From DASYGT01 sp035999365 (GTDB taxonomy: Bacteria; Actinomycetota; Actinomycetes; Mycobacteriales; Jatrophihabitantaceae), in contig DASYGT010000022.1 in NCBI GenBank assembly GCA_035999365.1, positions 1 to 64,000 of the forward strand: a stretch of 64,000 nucleotides of DNA, in the 5' to 3' direction. Under the pieces are notes generated by a model. That model was not told the origin of the DNA, did no database searches, and saw nothing but the letters and a program-made list of their open reading frames with translations. The position numbers were made by a program, and so were the translations under genes. Below, piece by piece: positions 50,545-59,569 of the stretch (position 1 is its first letter; each line of letters opens with the position of its first letter).

Positions 50545-52938
50545 TCAGCGGCGCCGTGGCCGATTCCGTCGGCGCGGCAACCACTCCAGAGACGCAGGCA
50601 GCAGCCAGGACCTGACGCGTGTCGAGCGACTCCGCCGTGCGCGCAATTGCGATTCGACATCCTTCAGATCGCTCACCAGGGCGGTGCGGGCGCGATCCGT
50701 AGCGCTCGCGGGCGGCCCGTAACGCGTCTGCTCCACGGCTGCAGCGAGATCACGCAGCGACCGCGCCGCAATCGGCCCGACGTCGCCGGCAAGCCAGCCG
50801 ACCACCTGTCTCGGGGTGCGTGCGGGCGACCACACGTAGCCCAGGTCGATCGCGGTGTCGCTCAGCTCGGCCCAGATCGGGTCGGGGTTGCCGGATCCGG
50901 CGGCGCGCAGGCGTCGGCGCCGCCGGATCCGTCGCGCGACTGCCGGCGTCGAGGCAGCGGAGGCAACGACCAGCAACGTGATCACCGAGGCGAGCAACCC
51001 CCAGGCCTGGCCATGTGAGCCCGAGGCGGTGGCGGTGGGGCCACCCGCGCCGTCGGGCACTTGTGGTTTGCCGCCGGCAGAGGAGCTGGCACTGGGCGCC
51101 GGGTTCGTGTCGCGAGGGTTGGTATCGCCAGCCCCGGGGTGGGGTGCCCAGGGCACGTCTGCCGTCGCTGCGCCGGCGGACGGCGTGATCGGCGTGGGGT
51201 CGAAGGGCACCCAGCCGATGCCCGGGAAGTAAGCCTCGACCCATGCATGCGCGTTGCTGGTCGTGACGGTGAACGTGCCGCTGGCGTCGAGGGGAGCGTG
51301 GGTGTAGCCGAGCACGACGCGCGAGGGAACATCGGCGAGTCGCAGCATGATCCCCATCGCGGCGGCGAACTGCTGGCAGAACCCGATCTTGGTGTCGAGG
51401 AAGTCGACGAGCGCACTTCCCGAATCGCCGCTTGCGGTTTGCAGGCTGTACGTGAACCCATTGGCCGGCACGGTGAAATAGTCGAGGATCGCGCGCGCCT
51501 TGGCGTACTCGGTGTTCTTCCCCTTGGTCAGCTTGTCGACCAGTGCCGTCACCTGCAGTGGTATTCCGGCAGCGCCGAACGTGCCCCGCAGGTACGGGCC
51601 GCTGATCTCCGGCGGGAACGCCGTAGGAGCGGCCTCGAGATCTGCCACGGTGGGGTTCGGCTGCTGGACGTTCTCGTCGATCGCCTGATGCTTCTTGACA
51701 TGGGAGCCGATCAGCAACTGGTCGCCGGCGTCCCAGCCCGTCGCCTTGGTGTCGACCCCACCCACGGCGATGGGGTTGGCGAACACCGGAGGGTTGTCGG
51801 ACAACCCCGAGATCGAGATGCGCGCGAGGAAGGTCGTCGTGCGTAGCTGCGGCGCCTGCGGGCTCGGCTGGAAGTCCGTTGTGGCGAGGTTCTGGCCGTG
51901 GTGTCCGGCAGCGCTCCACCCGGCATCGGTGTAGTTGGCGAGCACATTGGCGCGCAGGTAGTACGGAGCGACGGCGCTGCCCTGGACGGTGACGGAGAAC
52001 AGGGGTGTGGGCTTGGACTGCACCAGCTCACCCTTCAGCGCGGCGAAGGGATTCAGCGCGACGCCGCCGGCGCCGATCGTGCCCGGGCCGCCGGAGCCGC
52101 TGCCGCCGTTGTGGAAGGCGTTGGCGAGCAGGTTGGACGTCCGCGCCGGCACCGCGAGGGGAAGGACGACGGCGACCAGCAACGCGAGGAAGGCGATCCG
52201 CGGACCCGACACGGCAAGCGCAGCCGTCGGGCGGGATTCACCGGCGCGCGGGATCACCCGCCCCCAATCGCGCACCTCGTCGCGCGCGTCGATCGACAGA
52301 AGCAGCAGGAAACCCACCGCCGTGGCGGCGAACCACACCCACGAGACCGGATGCCGTCGAACGGCACCGGCCACGGTGAACACGACAAGCAGCGGAACGC
52401 CGGCCAGGGCGGGACGGCGGCCCACCACGGCAACGAAGTCGATGAACGCGGCGAGCAAGCCGGCGACGGCGGCGAGCACCAGCGTGATGGCGTGATCGGA
52501 CGGCACCGGCGCGACACCGTTGCTCATCGTGTCGCGGACGTGCGTCATCAGATCGGACAGGTCGGTGAACGTCGTGCCTGTCGGCAATACGTGACCGATG
52601 GCGTGCGTGGGCACGAAGCGCCAGGTCAGCCACGGCACGAGCAGGATCAGACCGACCCAGGTGTGCCACACGTGCGGGCGGTGCCAGTAGCGCAGCGCGG
52701 CAGCAGTACCGCCGACAATCGCGATCGCAGCCAGGACGTCGGCAAACCAGCGTATGTCGCTGAACAGCGAAGCCAGCGGGAGCACACCGAGTGCAGCGGC
52801 GGCGGCTGCGCGGAGCGTGCGCTCGGTACCCGAGTTGTGCGCGGCATCGGCCTCGCGTCGCCGCTCAGATCGCGTGGGCTCGGCTCCTGGTAGTCCGGGA
52901 CCCTGTGACGCCTGCGTGGGCCGGGTGGCGGTGCTCAT
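50545..52938 (-). CDS. Membrane-bound transglutaminase-like protein (DUF3488 + transglutaminase core)
   Basis: A 797-residue protein with five or six N-terminal helices (about 40-270), an extracellular transglutaminase-like domain, a Pro/Ser/Ala-rich linker and one more helix near 650. The Cys-His-Asp triad appears as IGFCQQFAAAM, SNAHAWVEAYF and VPFDPTP. Such proteins may be peptidases or crosslinkers in the cell wall. The ATG overlaps the DUF58 stop (ATGA). Part of a moxR-DUF58-transglutaminase operon. Confidence 0.87.
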   Translation of the reverse strand: MSTATRPTQASQGPGLPGAEPTRSERRREADAAHNSGTERTLRAAAAAALGVLPLASLFSDIRWFADVLAAIAIVGGTAAALRYWHRPHVWHTWVGLILLVPWLTWRFVPTHAIGHVLPTGTTFTDLSDLMTHVRDTMSNGVAPVPSDHAITLVLAAVAGLLAAFIDFVAVVGRRPALAGVPLLVVFTVAGAVRRHPVSWVWFAATAVGFLLLLSIDARDEVRDWGRVIPRAGESRPTAALAVSGPRIAFLALLVAVVLPLAVPARTSNLLANAFHNGGSGSGGPGTIGAGGVALNPFAALKGELVQSKPTPLFSVTVQGSAVAPYYLRANVLANYTDAGWSAAGHHGQNLATTDFQPSPQAPQLRTTTFLARISISGLSDNPPVFANPIAVGGVDTKATGWDAGDQLLIGSHVKKHQAIDENVQQPNPTVADLEAAPTAFPPEISGPYLRGTFGAAGIPLQVTALVDKLTKGKNTEYAKARAILDYFTVPANGFTYSLQTASGDSGSALVDFLDTKIGFCQQFAAAMGIMLRLADVPSRVVLGYTHAPLDASGTFTVTTSNAHAWVEAYFPGIGWVPFDPTPITPSAGAATADVPWAPHPGAGDTNPRDTNPAPSASSSAGGKPQVPDGAGGPTATASGSHGQAWGLLASVITLLVVASAASTPAVARRIRRRRRLRAAGSGNPDPIWAELSDTAIDLGYVWSPARTPRQVVGWLAGDVGPIAARSLRDLAAAVEQTRYGPPASATDRARTALVSDLKDVESQLRARRSRSTRVRSWLLPASLEWLPRRRNRPRRR

Positions 52939-54224
52939 CGCAGCGCCTCGATCCGGATCCGATCGCCCGAGCGGGCGCGCAGCAGCAGTTGCCAGACGTC
53001 GCCGGTGCGGTCACCCTGCCGCGCGACCGCGACCCGCCAGCCGGCAGCGCTCAGGACGCGCGCCGTGGCGTAGCAATGCTGATCGTCGGTACCCGACCAT
53101 GACGCGGTGTCGAGCAGCACGGCGAACGCGGGGATCGAGGAGCCACGCGGGTGCGCCTCGGCGAGCAGACGGAGGCTGATCGGATCGAGCGCTCCGAGCA
53201 CCGCGATCAGTGCCGAGTCGCGCGCGGCGGCCCGGGTGAGCCCGGCCACCGGAACAAGATCGTCCTGGCTGCCCGTGCGCACGACGGCGAGGTGTTCGAC
53301 CAACCGCGGCGGGGAATCGAATGCCGTCCGCGCGGGCGTGGCCAGGTCACTGATGAGGTCGACCTTGCGGCCGGCCCCCATCAGGTGCGTCCCGACACTC
53401 GCCACCGCGCTGATCGCCCATTCGCAGCTGCTGTGCAGCCGGATGTCCTGCGTGCGCTCGACGGACGGCGGGGTGACGGTGTGCGCTGACTCGCGCAGAT
53501 CGAGCAGCAGGGTGATCTGGCCCTGCCACGGTCGTTCCTCCTGGCGCACCATCAGCGCACCCGTGCGTGCCGATGAGCGCCAATGGATTTTTCGGAGGTC
53601 GTCGCCGGTGCGGTATTCGCGTGTCGAGGCGTCGTCGGCGCCGTGCGCACCGATCGAGTGGCTGCCCGCGTTGTCGCCGACGTCATGTGAGCGTGGCGGC
53701 TCGATCGACGGCAGCGGGTCGACAACCGGCGCGACGACGAATTCGGTCGTCGCGGTGAACGAGCGGATCAGGTCGACCATGTGGAACGGGTCGGTGAGTC
53801 GGATGCGCAGCGGGCCGGCGCGGTATCGCCCGCGCGAGAGACCGGGCATCCGGTAGGACACGACGCGCGACTCGCGCCCGGCCAGCCCGGGGATGACGAA
53901 GCGGGCCCGGCCGGCGAGCTGCGCGGGAAGCTGGTCCTCGAGCAGTAGAGACGCCGTGGGCAGCAGCGATCGGTTCGTGATGGTGAGGTGCATGGTGACG
54001 GCTTCGCCGGCAGCCGCGCGGACGGGTTCGACGCCGCGGCGGTTGGCGATGCGCACCCGGGAGCGGTACACGACGAGCGATGCCGCAAGCGGGATCGCCA
54101 GCGACAAGAGGCCGGCGCGTACGAGGTCGACCTCACCCAGCACCAGTCCGCAGAGCAGTGCAGTGCCGCCCGCGGCGATCAGGCAGCTGGCGCGGGTGGT
54201 GAAGCCGGCGCGCATCGCGGCCAT
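52935..54224 (-). CDS. DUF58 domain protein, MoxR partner
   Basis: A 429-residue protein with two N-terminal membrane helices (about 12-55), a beta-rich middle and the DUF58 signature STREYRTGDDLRKIHWRSSARTG followed by a vWA-like fold with LLLDLRESAH (degenerate MIDAS). DUF58 proteins work with MoxR ATPases, here encoded 3 nt upstream. Substrate is unknown, likely an envelope or secreted enzyme complex. Confidence 0.87.
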   Translation of the reverse strand: MAAMRAGFTTRASCLIAAGGTALLCGLVLGEVDLVRAGLLSLAIPLAASLVVYRSRVRIANRRGVEPVRAAAGEAVTMHLTITNRSLLPTASLLLEDQLPAQLAGRARFVIPGLAGRESRVVSYRMPGLSRGRYRAGPLRIRLTDPFHMVDLIRSFTATTEFVVAPVVDPLPSIEPPRSHDVGDNAGSHSIGAHGADDASTREYRTGDDLRKIHWRSSARTGALMVRQEERPWQGQITLLLDLRESAHTVTPPSVERTQDIRLHSSCEWAISAVASVGTHLMGAGRKVDLISDLATPARTAFDSPPRLVEHLAVVRTGSQDDLVPVAGLTRAAARDSALIAVLGALDPISLRLLAEAHPRGSSIPAFAVLLDTASWSGTDDQHCYATARVLSAAGWRVAVARQGDRTGDVWQLLLRARSGDRIRIEALR

Positions 54225-54227
54225 GCG

Positions 54228-55292
54228 TCAGTGCGCGCCGGTGGCGCGCGCCTCGGCCGGGATCGGGACGGTGGACGCTATGCGGCTCAGTACGTCCTCG
54301 GCGGTGCGTCCAGCCACGTGGGCGTCTGAAGTGAGGAGCAGGCGATGTGCGAGTACGCGCACCAGAAGGAACTGCATGTCGTCCGGGATCACGTAGGCGC
54401 GCCCCTCGAGTGCGGCCCACGCCTTCGACGCCCGCAACAGTTGCAGCGTCGCACGCGGTGACGCGCCGAGCCGGACGTCCGGCACCCGACGGGTGGCTTC
54501 GGCGAGATCCACCGCGTAAGCCTTGATCCCGTCGGAGACGTGCACGCGGCGCACGCCCTGGATGAGCTCACGCACTTCAGTGGCGTCCGATACGGGGCGC
54601 AGGGAGTCGAGCGGGTCGATCGCGGCGTGTTCCTCGAGCATCGTGATTTCTGCGGCGCGGTCGGGGTAGCCCATCGATATGCGCGCGGTGAACCGGTCGC
54701 GCTGCGCCTCGGGCAGCGGATAGGTGCCCTCCATGTCGATCGGGTTCTGCGTCGCCAGCACCATGAACGGCGCTTCGAGTCGATACGTGACGCCGTCGAC
54801 CGTGACCTGACGCTCCTCCATGCACTCGAGCAGCGCTGCCTGCGTCTTCGGCGACGCCCGGTTGATCTCGTCGCCGACGACGATGTTCGCGAAGACCGGG
54901 CCGGGCTTGAACTCGAAGTCCCGATCCTCGGCGTTGTAGACGCTCACTCCCGTGATGTCACTCGGCAGGAGATCCGGGGTGAATTGCACGCGGCGCACCG
55001 AGCAGTCGATCGATCGGGCCAGGGCCTTGGCGTACTTCGTCTTGCCGACGCCGGGAACATCCTCGATCAGCAGATGACCCTCGGCGAGCAGTACCGCGAG
55101 ACCGAGCCGGATCGCCGTGCGCTTGCCCTCGATGACCTGCTCGATGTTGGCGCCGATGCGGGCCCCTGCCTCGGCGATGGCGGACGGGTCGGCCGGCGGT
55201 GGGGATTCGCGGGGAACTTCGGCCGGCGCGGAATGCGCCCCCATCGAGTCGTGTCCGCCGTTCTGGCGCGGATCACCGTAGAGCTCTTCCAC
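54228..55292 (-). CDS. MoxR-type AAA+ ATPase
   Basis: A 354-residue AAA+ chaperone: Walker A EDVPGVGKTKYAKAL, VQFTPDLLPSDITG, Walker B NIVVGDEINRASPKTQAALLE, sensor I MVLATQNPIDMEGTYPLPEAQRDRF, and arginine finger region. MoxR proteins mature or activate metal/vWA-containing complexes. The GTG at 55292 with GAGGA 9 nt upstream is preferred; ATG 55328 and ATG 55244 are alternatives. Divergent from mraZ. Confidence 0.88.
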   Translation of the reverse strand: MEELYGDPRQNGGHDSMGAHSAPAEVPRESPPPADPSAIAEAGARIGANIEQVIEGKRTAIRLGLAVLLAEGHLLIEDVPGVGKTKYAKALARSIDCSVRRVQFTPDLLPSDITGVSVYNAEDRDFEFKPGPVFANIVVGDEINRASPKTQAALLECMEERQVTVDGVTYRLEAPFMVLATQNPIDMEGTYPLPEAQRDRFTARISMGYPDRAAEITMLEEHAAIDPLDSLRPVSDATEVRELIQGVRRVHVSDGIKAYAVDLAEATRRVPDVRLGASPRATLQLLRASKAWAALEGRAYVIPDDMQFLLVRVLAHRLLLTSDAHVAGRTAEDVLSRIASTVPIPAEARATGAH

Positions 55293-55466
55293 CCGAGTCC
55301 GTCCTCGCCGCTGCGCAACAGGCGACATTGCCCGCGCTGGTCCGTCGAGTATTGCCGACGGCCGGCGCCTGTAGGTATCGCTCTGGTTGCGGATGATCAT
55401 CGCCCGCCGATCGACGCGGATCCCTGGGAACTGGATGAGCAGGACGCGCCGAGAGGGCAGAACGCA

Positions 55467-55494
55467 TTGACGGTGGCGGTAAGTGGGGTACGGT
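55467..55494 (+). promoter_or_regulatory. mraZ (dcw cluster) promoter
   Basis: TTGACG (55467-55472), a 16-nt spacer and TACGGT (55489-55494); RNA would begin near 55501, about 60 nt before the mraZ ATG. Confidence 0.65.
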
Positions 55495-55508
55495 GGGGAC
55501 CAGTGGGG
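55473..55508 (+). promoter_or_regulatory. Four MraZ boxes with 10-bp spacing
   Basis: GTGGCG at 55473, then GTGGGG at 55483, 55493 and 55503, each exactly 10 bp apart, so all face the same side of the helix. This is the known MraZ target (direct TGGGN repeats with 5-nt spacers). They span the spacer and -10 of the promoter, so MraZ should repress its own operon. Confidence 0.88.
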
Positions 55509-55559
55509 AAGTGGTTCGACGGCTCAGGCTCGACCTGACCAGCCCGGGAGGTGCGGTCG

Positions 55560-55991
55560 ATGTTTCTCGGCACGCACACGCCCCGGCTGGACGACAAGGG
55601 CCGGTTGGCGCTTCCCGCGAGGTTTCGACCAGAACTGGAGGGCGGCCTGGTGATCTGCAAGGGACAGGACCGCTGCCTGTTCGTCTTCCCCGTCACCGAG
55701 TTCGCACGTTTCACCGACGCACTGCGCAGTGCGCCGGTGACCGACCGGCGGGTTCGCGACTACGGCCGGGTGCTGTTCGCGTCCGCCTCGCACGAGACGC
55801 CCGACAGTCAAGGCCGGATCACAGTGCCCGCTCCGCTGCGTCAGTACGCCGCGTTGAGCAAGGACTGCGTGGTCATCGGCGCGAACTCGCGCATCGAGGT
55901 CTGGGACGCCGAGGCGTGGCAGAGCTACCTGGACGGAACCGAGCAGGCGTTCGCCGACATCGCCGAGGAGGTGCTGCCCGGAGTCCTCTGA
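55560..55991 (+). CDS. mraZ: Transcriptional regulator MraZ
   Basis: A 143-residue AbrB-like regulator with two swapped hairpin repeats: FLGTHTPRLDDKGRLALPARFR and, about 75 residues later, SHETPDSQGRITVPAPLRQYA. It binds the GTGGGG repeats ahead of the gene and controls the dcw operon. GGGAGGTG lies 7-8 nt before the ATG. Confidence 0.95.
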   Translation: MFLGTHTPRLDDKGRLALPARFRPELEGGLVICKGQDRCLFVFPVTEFARFTDALRSAPVTDRRVRDYGRVLFASASHETPDSQGRITVPAPLRQYAALSKDCVVIGANSRIEVWDAEAWQSYLDGTEQAFADIAEEVLPGVL

Positions 55992-56140
55992 CCCACCGCG
56001 CCGGCCGACGTTCGGATCCGGCCTCCTCCCGTCCACCACCTGTCACACCTTCCCCGGTGCCAGGCGGGACGGGCGGGGACCAGATCGAACGTCCGACCAC
56101 CGATCCACCCCACCCGACTCGACCCCGAGGACGAGAGCCG

Positions 56141-57124
56141 ATGGACGCACCGGACGATCCGGCCCGCACCGCATCGACCGCGATGCACGTGCCGGTATTG
56201 CTCGATCGGGTGCTTACCCTTCTGGCTCCGGCGATCGCCGACCGGCCGGCCGTCGTCGTCGACGCGACGCTCGGGCTGGGGGGCCACGCCGAGGCATTGC
56301 TGTCCGCCCATCCAGAACTCACGTTGGTCGGGCTCGATCGCGATCCTGCGGCGCTCACCCGCAGCCGCGACCGCCTGGCCCGGTTCGGTCCACGGGTCCA
56401 CCTGGTTCACGCGGTATACGACCAGATGCCCGAGGTGCTGGCCGGACTCGGCATGCCCGGTGTCGAGGGTGTGCTGTTCGACCTCGGCGTCTCGTCGATG
56501 CAGCTCGACGTCGCCGAACGAGGCTTCGCCTACGCGCAGGACGCTCCGTTGGACATGCGGATGGACCAGTCCGGCGAACTCACAGCCGAGATGGTCGTCA
56601 ACACCTACCCCGTACGCGAGCTGGCGCGCGTCCTGCGCGAGTACGGCGAGGAGCGCTTCGCCCTGCGGGTCGCGCAGGCAGTGGCGCGCCGCCGCGAGGC
56701 TGCGCCGCTTCAGTCGACTGCGCAGCTCGCCGAGCTCGTGCGCGACGCCATCCCTGCGGCGACCCGCCGGCACGGCGGCCATCCTGCCAAGCGCACCTTT
56801 CAGGCCTTGCGGATCGAGGTCAACGGCGAACTCGACGCGCTGCGTTCCGCTGTGCCTTCCGCGCTCGGTGCGTTGCGTGTCGGCGGACGGATAGTGGTAC
56901 TGAGCTACCACTCCCTCGAGGACCGCATCGTCAAGCAGAGCCTCGCGGCCTTGGCCACCGACAACACCCCGGCGGGCCTGCCCGTTCCACTACCCGATCG
57001 GCGGCCGCAATTGCAGCTGCTGACTCGTGGCAGTGAAGCGGCAACGCTCGAGGAGATCGCTGCCAACCCGCGGGCGGCCTCGGTCCGACTGCGCGCGGCC
57101 GAACGCGTTCGGTTGTCGGCGTGA
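56141..57124 (+). CDS. rsmH: 16S rRNA (cytosine1402-N4)-methyltransferase
   Basis: A 327-residue methyltransferase (MraW). HVPVLLDRVLTLL, DATLGLGGHAEALL (SAM loop), GLDRDPAAL, FDLGVSSMQLDVAERGFAYAQDAPLDMRMD, HPAKRTFQALRIEVNGEL and LSYHSLEDRIVK are all present. ATG at 56141 with GAGGACGAGAG upstream. The 149-nt gap after mraZ contains a Pro-rich reading frame in phase with rsmH but no better start. Confidence 0.94.
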   Translation: MDAPDDPARTASTAMHVPVLLDRVLTLLAPAIADRPAVVVDATLGLGGHAEALLSAHPELTLVGLDRDPAALTRSRDRLARFGPRVHLVHAVYDQMPEVLAGLGMPGVEGVLFDLGVSSMQLDVAERGFAYAQDAPLDMRMDQSGELTAEMVVNTYPVRELARVLREYGEERFALRVAQAVARRREAAPLQSTAQLAELVRDAIPAATRRHGGHPAKRTFQALRIEVNGELDALRSAVPSALGALRVGGRIVVLSYHSLEDRIVKQSLAALATDNTPAGLPVPLPDRRPQLQLLTRGSEAATLEEIAANPRAASVRLRAAERVRLSA

Positions 57125-57140
57125 CCGGGCGGAGCGCGGC

Positions 57141-57683
57141 ATGAACCGGCCGCACGCACCCAAGCACGCGCCGCGCGTGCCATTCGCCATCCTCGTCACT
57201 GCGCTCATCGTCGGGGGCATGTGCGCGCTGCTCGGACTCAACACGGCGTCGGCTGCGAACGAGCTCGCCCGGCACAACCTCGCGGTCAAGGACGCCGACA
57301 TCGCCGCGCGGGTGCAGGAGCTGCAGAACGAGGTGGCGGCGAGTGCAGCGCCGGGAGCCCTCGGCAGTGCCGCAGCGCAGCTCGGCATGGTGCCGGCCGG
57401 CAATCCCGCATTCCTCGAGATCGGGGTGAACGGCCACGTACGGCTGCTGGGCAGCCCCGCACCCGCGTCAGGCGCCCCGTCGTCGGCCCCGAAGCCCAAG
57501 ACATCGGCCACGGCGACGAAGGCGGCGACCAGCAAGCCGACGTCGACGACGGCGGCGTCCAAGACCACCTCCACCACTGGCAAGCCCACCAGCACTGCTC
57601 ACTCGACGGCGAAGTCCACACCGCCCCCGACGCCCACGCCGACACCAACCCCGACCACGACGCTGCCCGGAGGGCCCCGATGA
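57141..57683 (+). CDS. ftsL: FtsL-like division protein with a long Thr/Pro-rich tail
   Basis: A 180-residue single-pass protein in the FtsL slot between rsmH and ftsI. A membrane helix spans about 13-37, followed by a short coiled coil (NLAVKDADIAARVQELQNEVA, residues 46-66) and LGMVPAGNPAFLEI. The last 75 residues are a low-complexity Ser/Thr/Ala/Lys region ending in a TPTPTP repeat, predicted to lie outside the membrane. GGAG 7 nt before the ATG. Confidence 0.82.
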   Translation: MNRPHAPKHAPRVPFAILVTALIVGGMCALLGLNTASAANELARHNLAVKDADIAARVQELQNEVAASAAPGALGSAAAQLGMVPAGNPAFLEIGVNGHVRLLGSPAPASGAPSSAPKPKTSATATKAATSKPTSTTAASKTTSTTGKPTSTAHSTAKSTPPPTPTPTPTPTTTLPGGPR

Positions 57684-57702
57684 CACGACCCGCACCGGCC
57701 CG

Positions 57703-59562
57703 ATGACGCAGCGTCCCCGCGCTCGGAATTCCGCGCCGCGCTCCGCAGCCCGGCGCCCGGCGTCGCGACGGCCGCTCCGCCGCCAGCGGGCGATGCGTCT
57801 CGGCGCCCTGCACCCGCGCCTGCGTTACGGCTTCGCTGCGGTGTGCACGCTGCTGCTGGTGGTCGGCGGCCGGCTGGTGCAGCTGCAGGGCATCGACCGC
57901 GGCAGCTACGCAAGTGCGGCACATGCCCAGCGGGTGGACACGGTCGCATTGCACGCTCTGCGCGGCACCATCACCGACCGCGACGGAACGGCGCTCGCCT
58001 ACACCTCCGACGCGCAGGACATCACCGTCGACCCCAAACAGATTCCGTCGGTGCAGTGGCCGGCCTACGCGGCGAAACTTGCGCCGCTGCTCGGGATGAC
58101 GGCCGATGCCGTGACTGCCGTGCTCGCGAAGCCCGGGCAGTACGCCGTGCTGGCACCCGGCAGGTCGCCCGTCGTCGCGCAGCGCGTCGAGGCACTCGGC
58201 CTCGAAGGCGTCTATACGCAGGCCACCACACTGAGGCAGTACCCGGGCCGAACAGTCGCAGCGAATGTGATCGGCACCGTTCATTCCGACGGCACCGGCG
58301 CGGCAGGCATCGAGTACCTGTTCAACACCCAGCTCGCCGGTAAGAACGGCAGCCTGACCTATGCCGTCGACAACCTGGGCAACGTCAACCCGGCCAGCCG
58401 CACGGTGCGTGACGCGGCGCACAACGGCTCCACCGTGGCGCTGACGATCGACCAGAACCTGCAATACGTGGTGCAGCAGTACCTCGACGTCGCCGTCCCC
58501 GAGTCGGGCGCCCGCAGTGCCGAGGCCGTCGTGCTCGACTCGCACACCGGACAGGTGCTCACGATGGCCTCGTCCGGCACGTTCGACGCGTCCGACCCCA
58601 ACACGATCAACCCGAACGTACCGATCAACGCACCGGTGATGTCGGCCTTCGAGCCCGGGTCGGTGCAGAAGGCGATCACGTTCGCCGCGGCCCTGCAGCA
58701 AGGAATCATCAAGCCCAGCACTGTGATCTCGGTGCCGCACACCATCAACATCGGCGGCGTCAACGTCTCCGATGCGTGGTGGCACCCCACCGAACGGTTC
58801 ACCGCCACGGGCGTGCTCGCCGAGTCGTCCAATGTCGGCACGCTGAAGATCGCGCAGGAGCTCGGGCCGCAGGTGTGGGACAGCTACGAGCAGCGCTTCG
58901 GTGTCGGCCAGAAGACCGGGATCGAGCTGCCGGGCGAGAGCAGCGGGTACCTCCCGCCGATCGACACGTGGTCGGACTCGACGTTCGCCAACCTGCCCTT
59001 CGGCCAGGGCGAGAGCATGACCGTGCTGCAGCTCGCGTCCATCTACCAGACCATCGCCAACAACGGCGTCCGCATCCCGCCGCGCATCGTGAAGTCGGTG
59101 ACGGCGTCCGACGGGGCGACGACCGTTACGCCGAGGCCCGCCGGCATCGATGTCATCAATCCCACGACTGCCCAGATTCTGCGCACGATGCTGGAGTCGG
59201 TGGCGATGCCTGGCGGAACCGGTGTCAAGGCGGGCATCCCCGGATATCGCATCGCCGGTAAGACCGGTACCGCGCAGCAGCCCGATCCCGCACGGGGCGG
59301 CCGCTACTCGAGCTGGATGAACTGGGACACCTTCGCCGGGATGGCGCCGGCCGACGACCCGCAATTCGTCGTCGCCATCATGGTCGACAATCCAGCGCAC
59401 GGTGTCGAGGGTGGTGACGTCGCAGCGCCGCTGTTCAAGAAGATCGCGGCCTACGAACTGCAGCACGCGCACATTCCGCCGACCGGCTCGCTGTCCACGC
59501 ACGTCCCGCTTCAGGACTGTGCGGGTCAGGACCGGCGGTACCTGCCCGCTAACGTCTGCTGA
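57703..59562 (+). CDS. ftsI: Septal peptidoglycan transpeptidase (class B PBP)
   Basis: A 619-residue PBP2/FtsI. Basic cytoplasmic tail of about 35 residues, one membrane helix (about 42-60), a dimerisation domain with ALRGTITDRDGTALAY, and the transpeptidase domain: active-site Ser in EPGSVQKA (SxxK), SSN triad and KTGTAQ box. It crosslinks septal wall. The C-terminal about 25 residues after ELQHAHI are an extension with Cys in VPLQDC and a terminal Cys. Confidence 0.95.
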   Translation: MTQRPRARNSAPRSAARRPASRRPLRRQRAMRLGALHPRLRYGFAAVCTLLLVVGGRLVQLQGIDRGSYASAAHAQRVDTVALHALRGTITDRDGTALAYTSDAQDITVDPKQIPSVQWPAYAAKLAPLLGMTADAVTAVLAKPGQYAVLAPGRSPVVAQRVEALGLEGVYTQATTLRQYPGRTVAANVIGTVHSDGTGAAGIEYLFNTQLAGKNGSLTYAVDNLGNVNPASRTVRDAAHNGSTVALTIDQNLQYVVQQYLDVAVPESGARSAEAVVLDSHTGQVLTMASSGTFDASDPNTINPNVPINAPVMSAFEPGSVQKAITFAAALQQGIIKPSTVISVPHTINIGGVNVSDAWWHPTERFTATGVLAESSNVGTLKIAQELGPQVWDSYEQRFGVGQKTGIELPGESSGYLPPIDTWSDSTFANLPFGQGESMTVLQLASIYQTIANNGVRIPPRIVKSVTASDGATTVTPRPAGIDVINPTTAQILRTMLESVAMPGGTGVKAGIPGYRIAGKTGTAQQPDPARGGRYSSWMNWDTFAGMAPADDPQFVVAIMVDNPAHGVEGGDVAAPLFKKIAAYELQHAHIPPTGSLSTHVPLQDCAGQDRRYLPANVC

Positions 59563-59569
59563 TGTGGGT

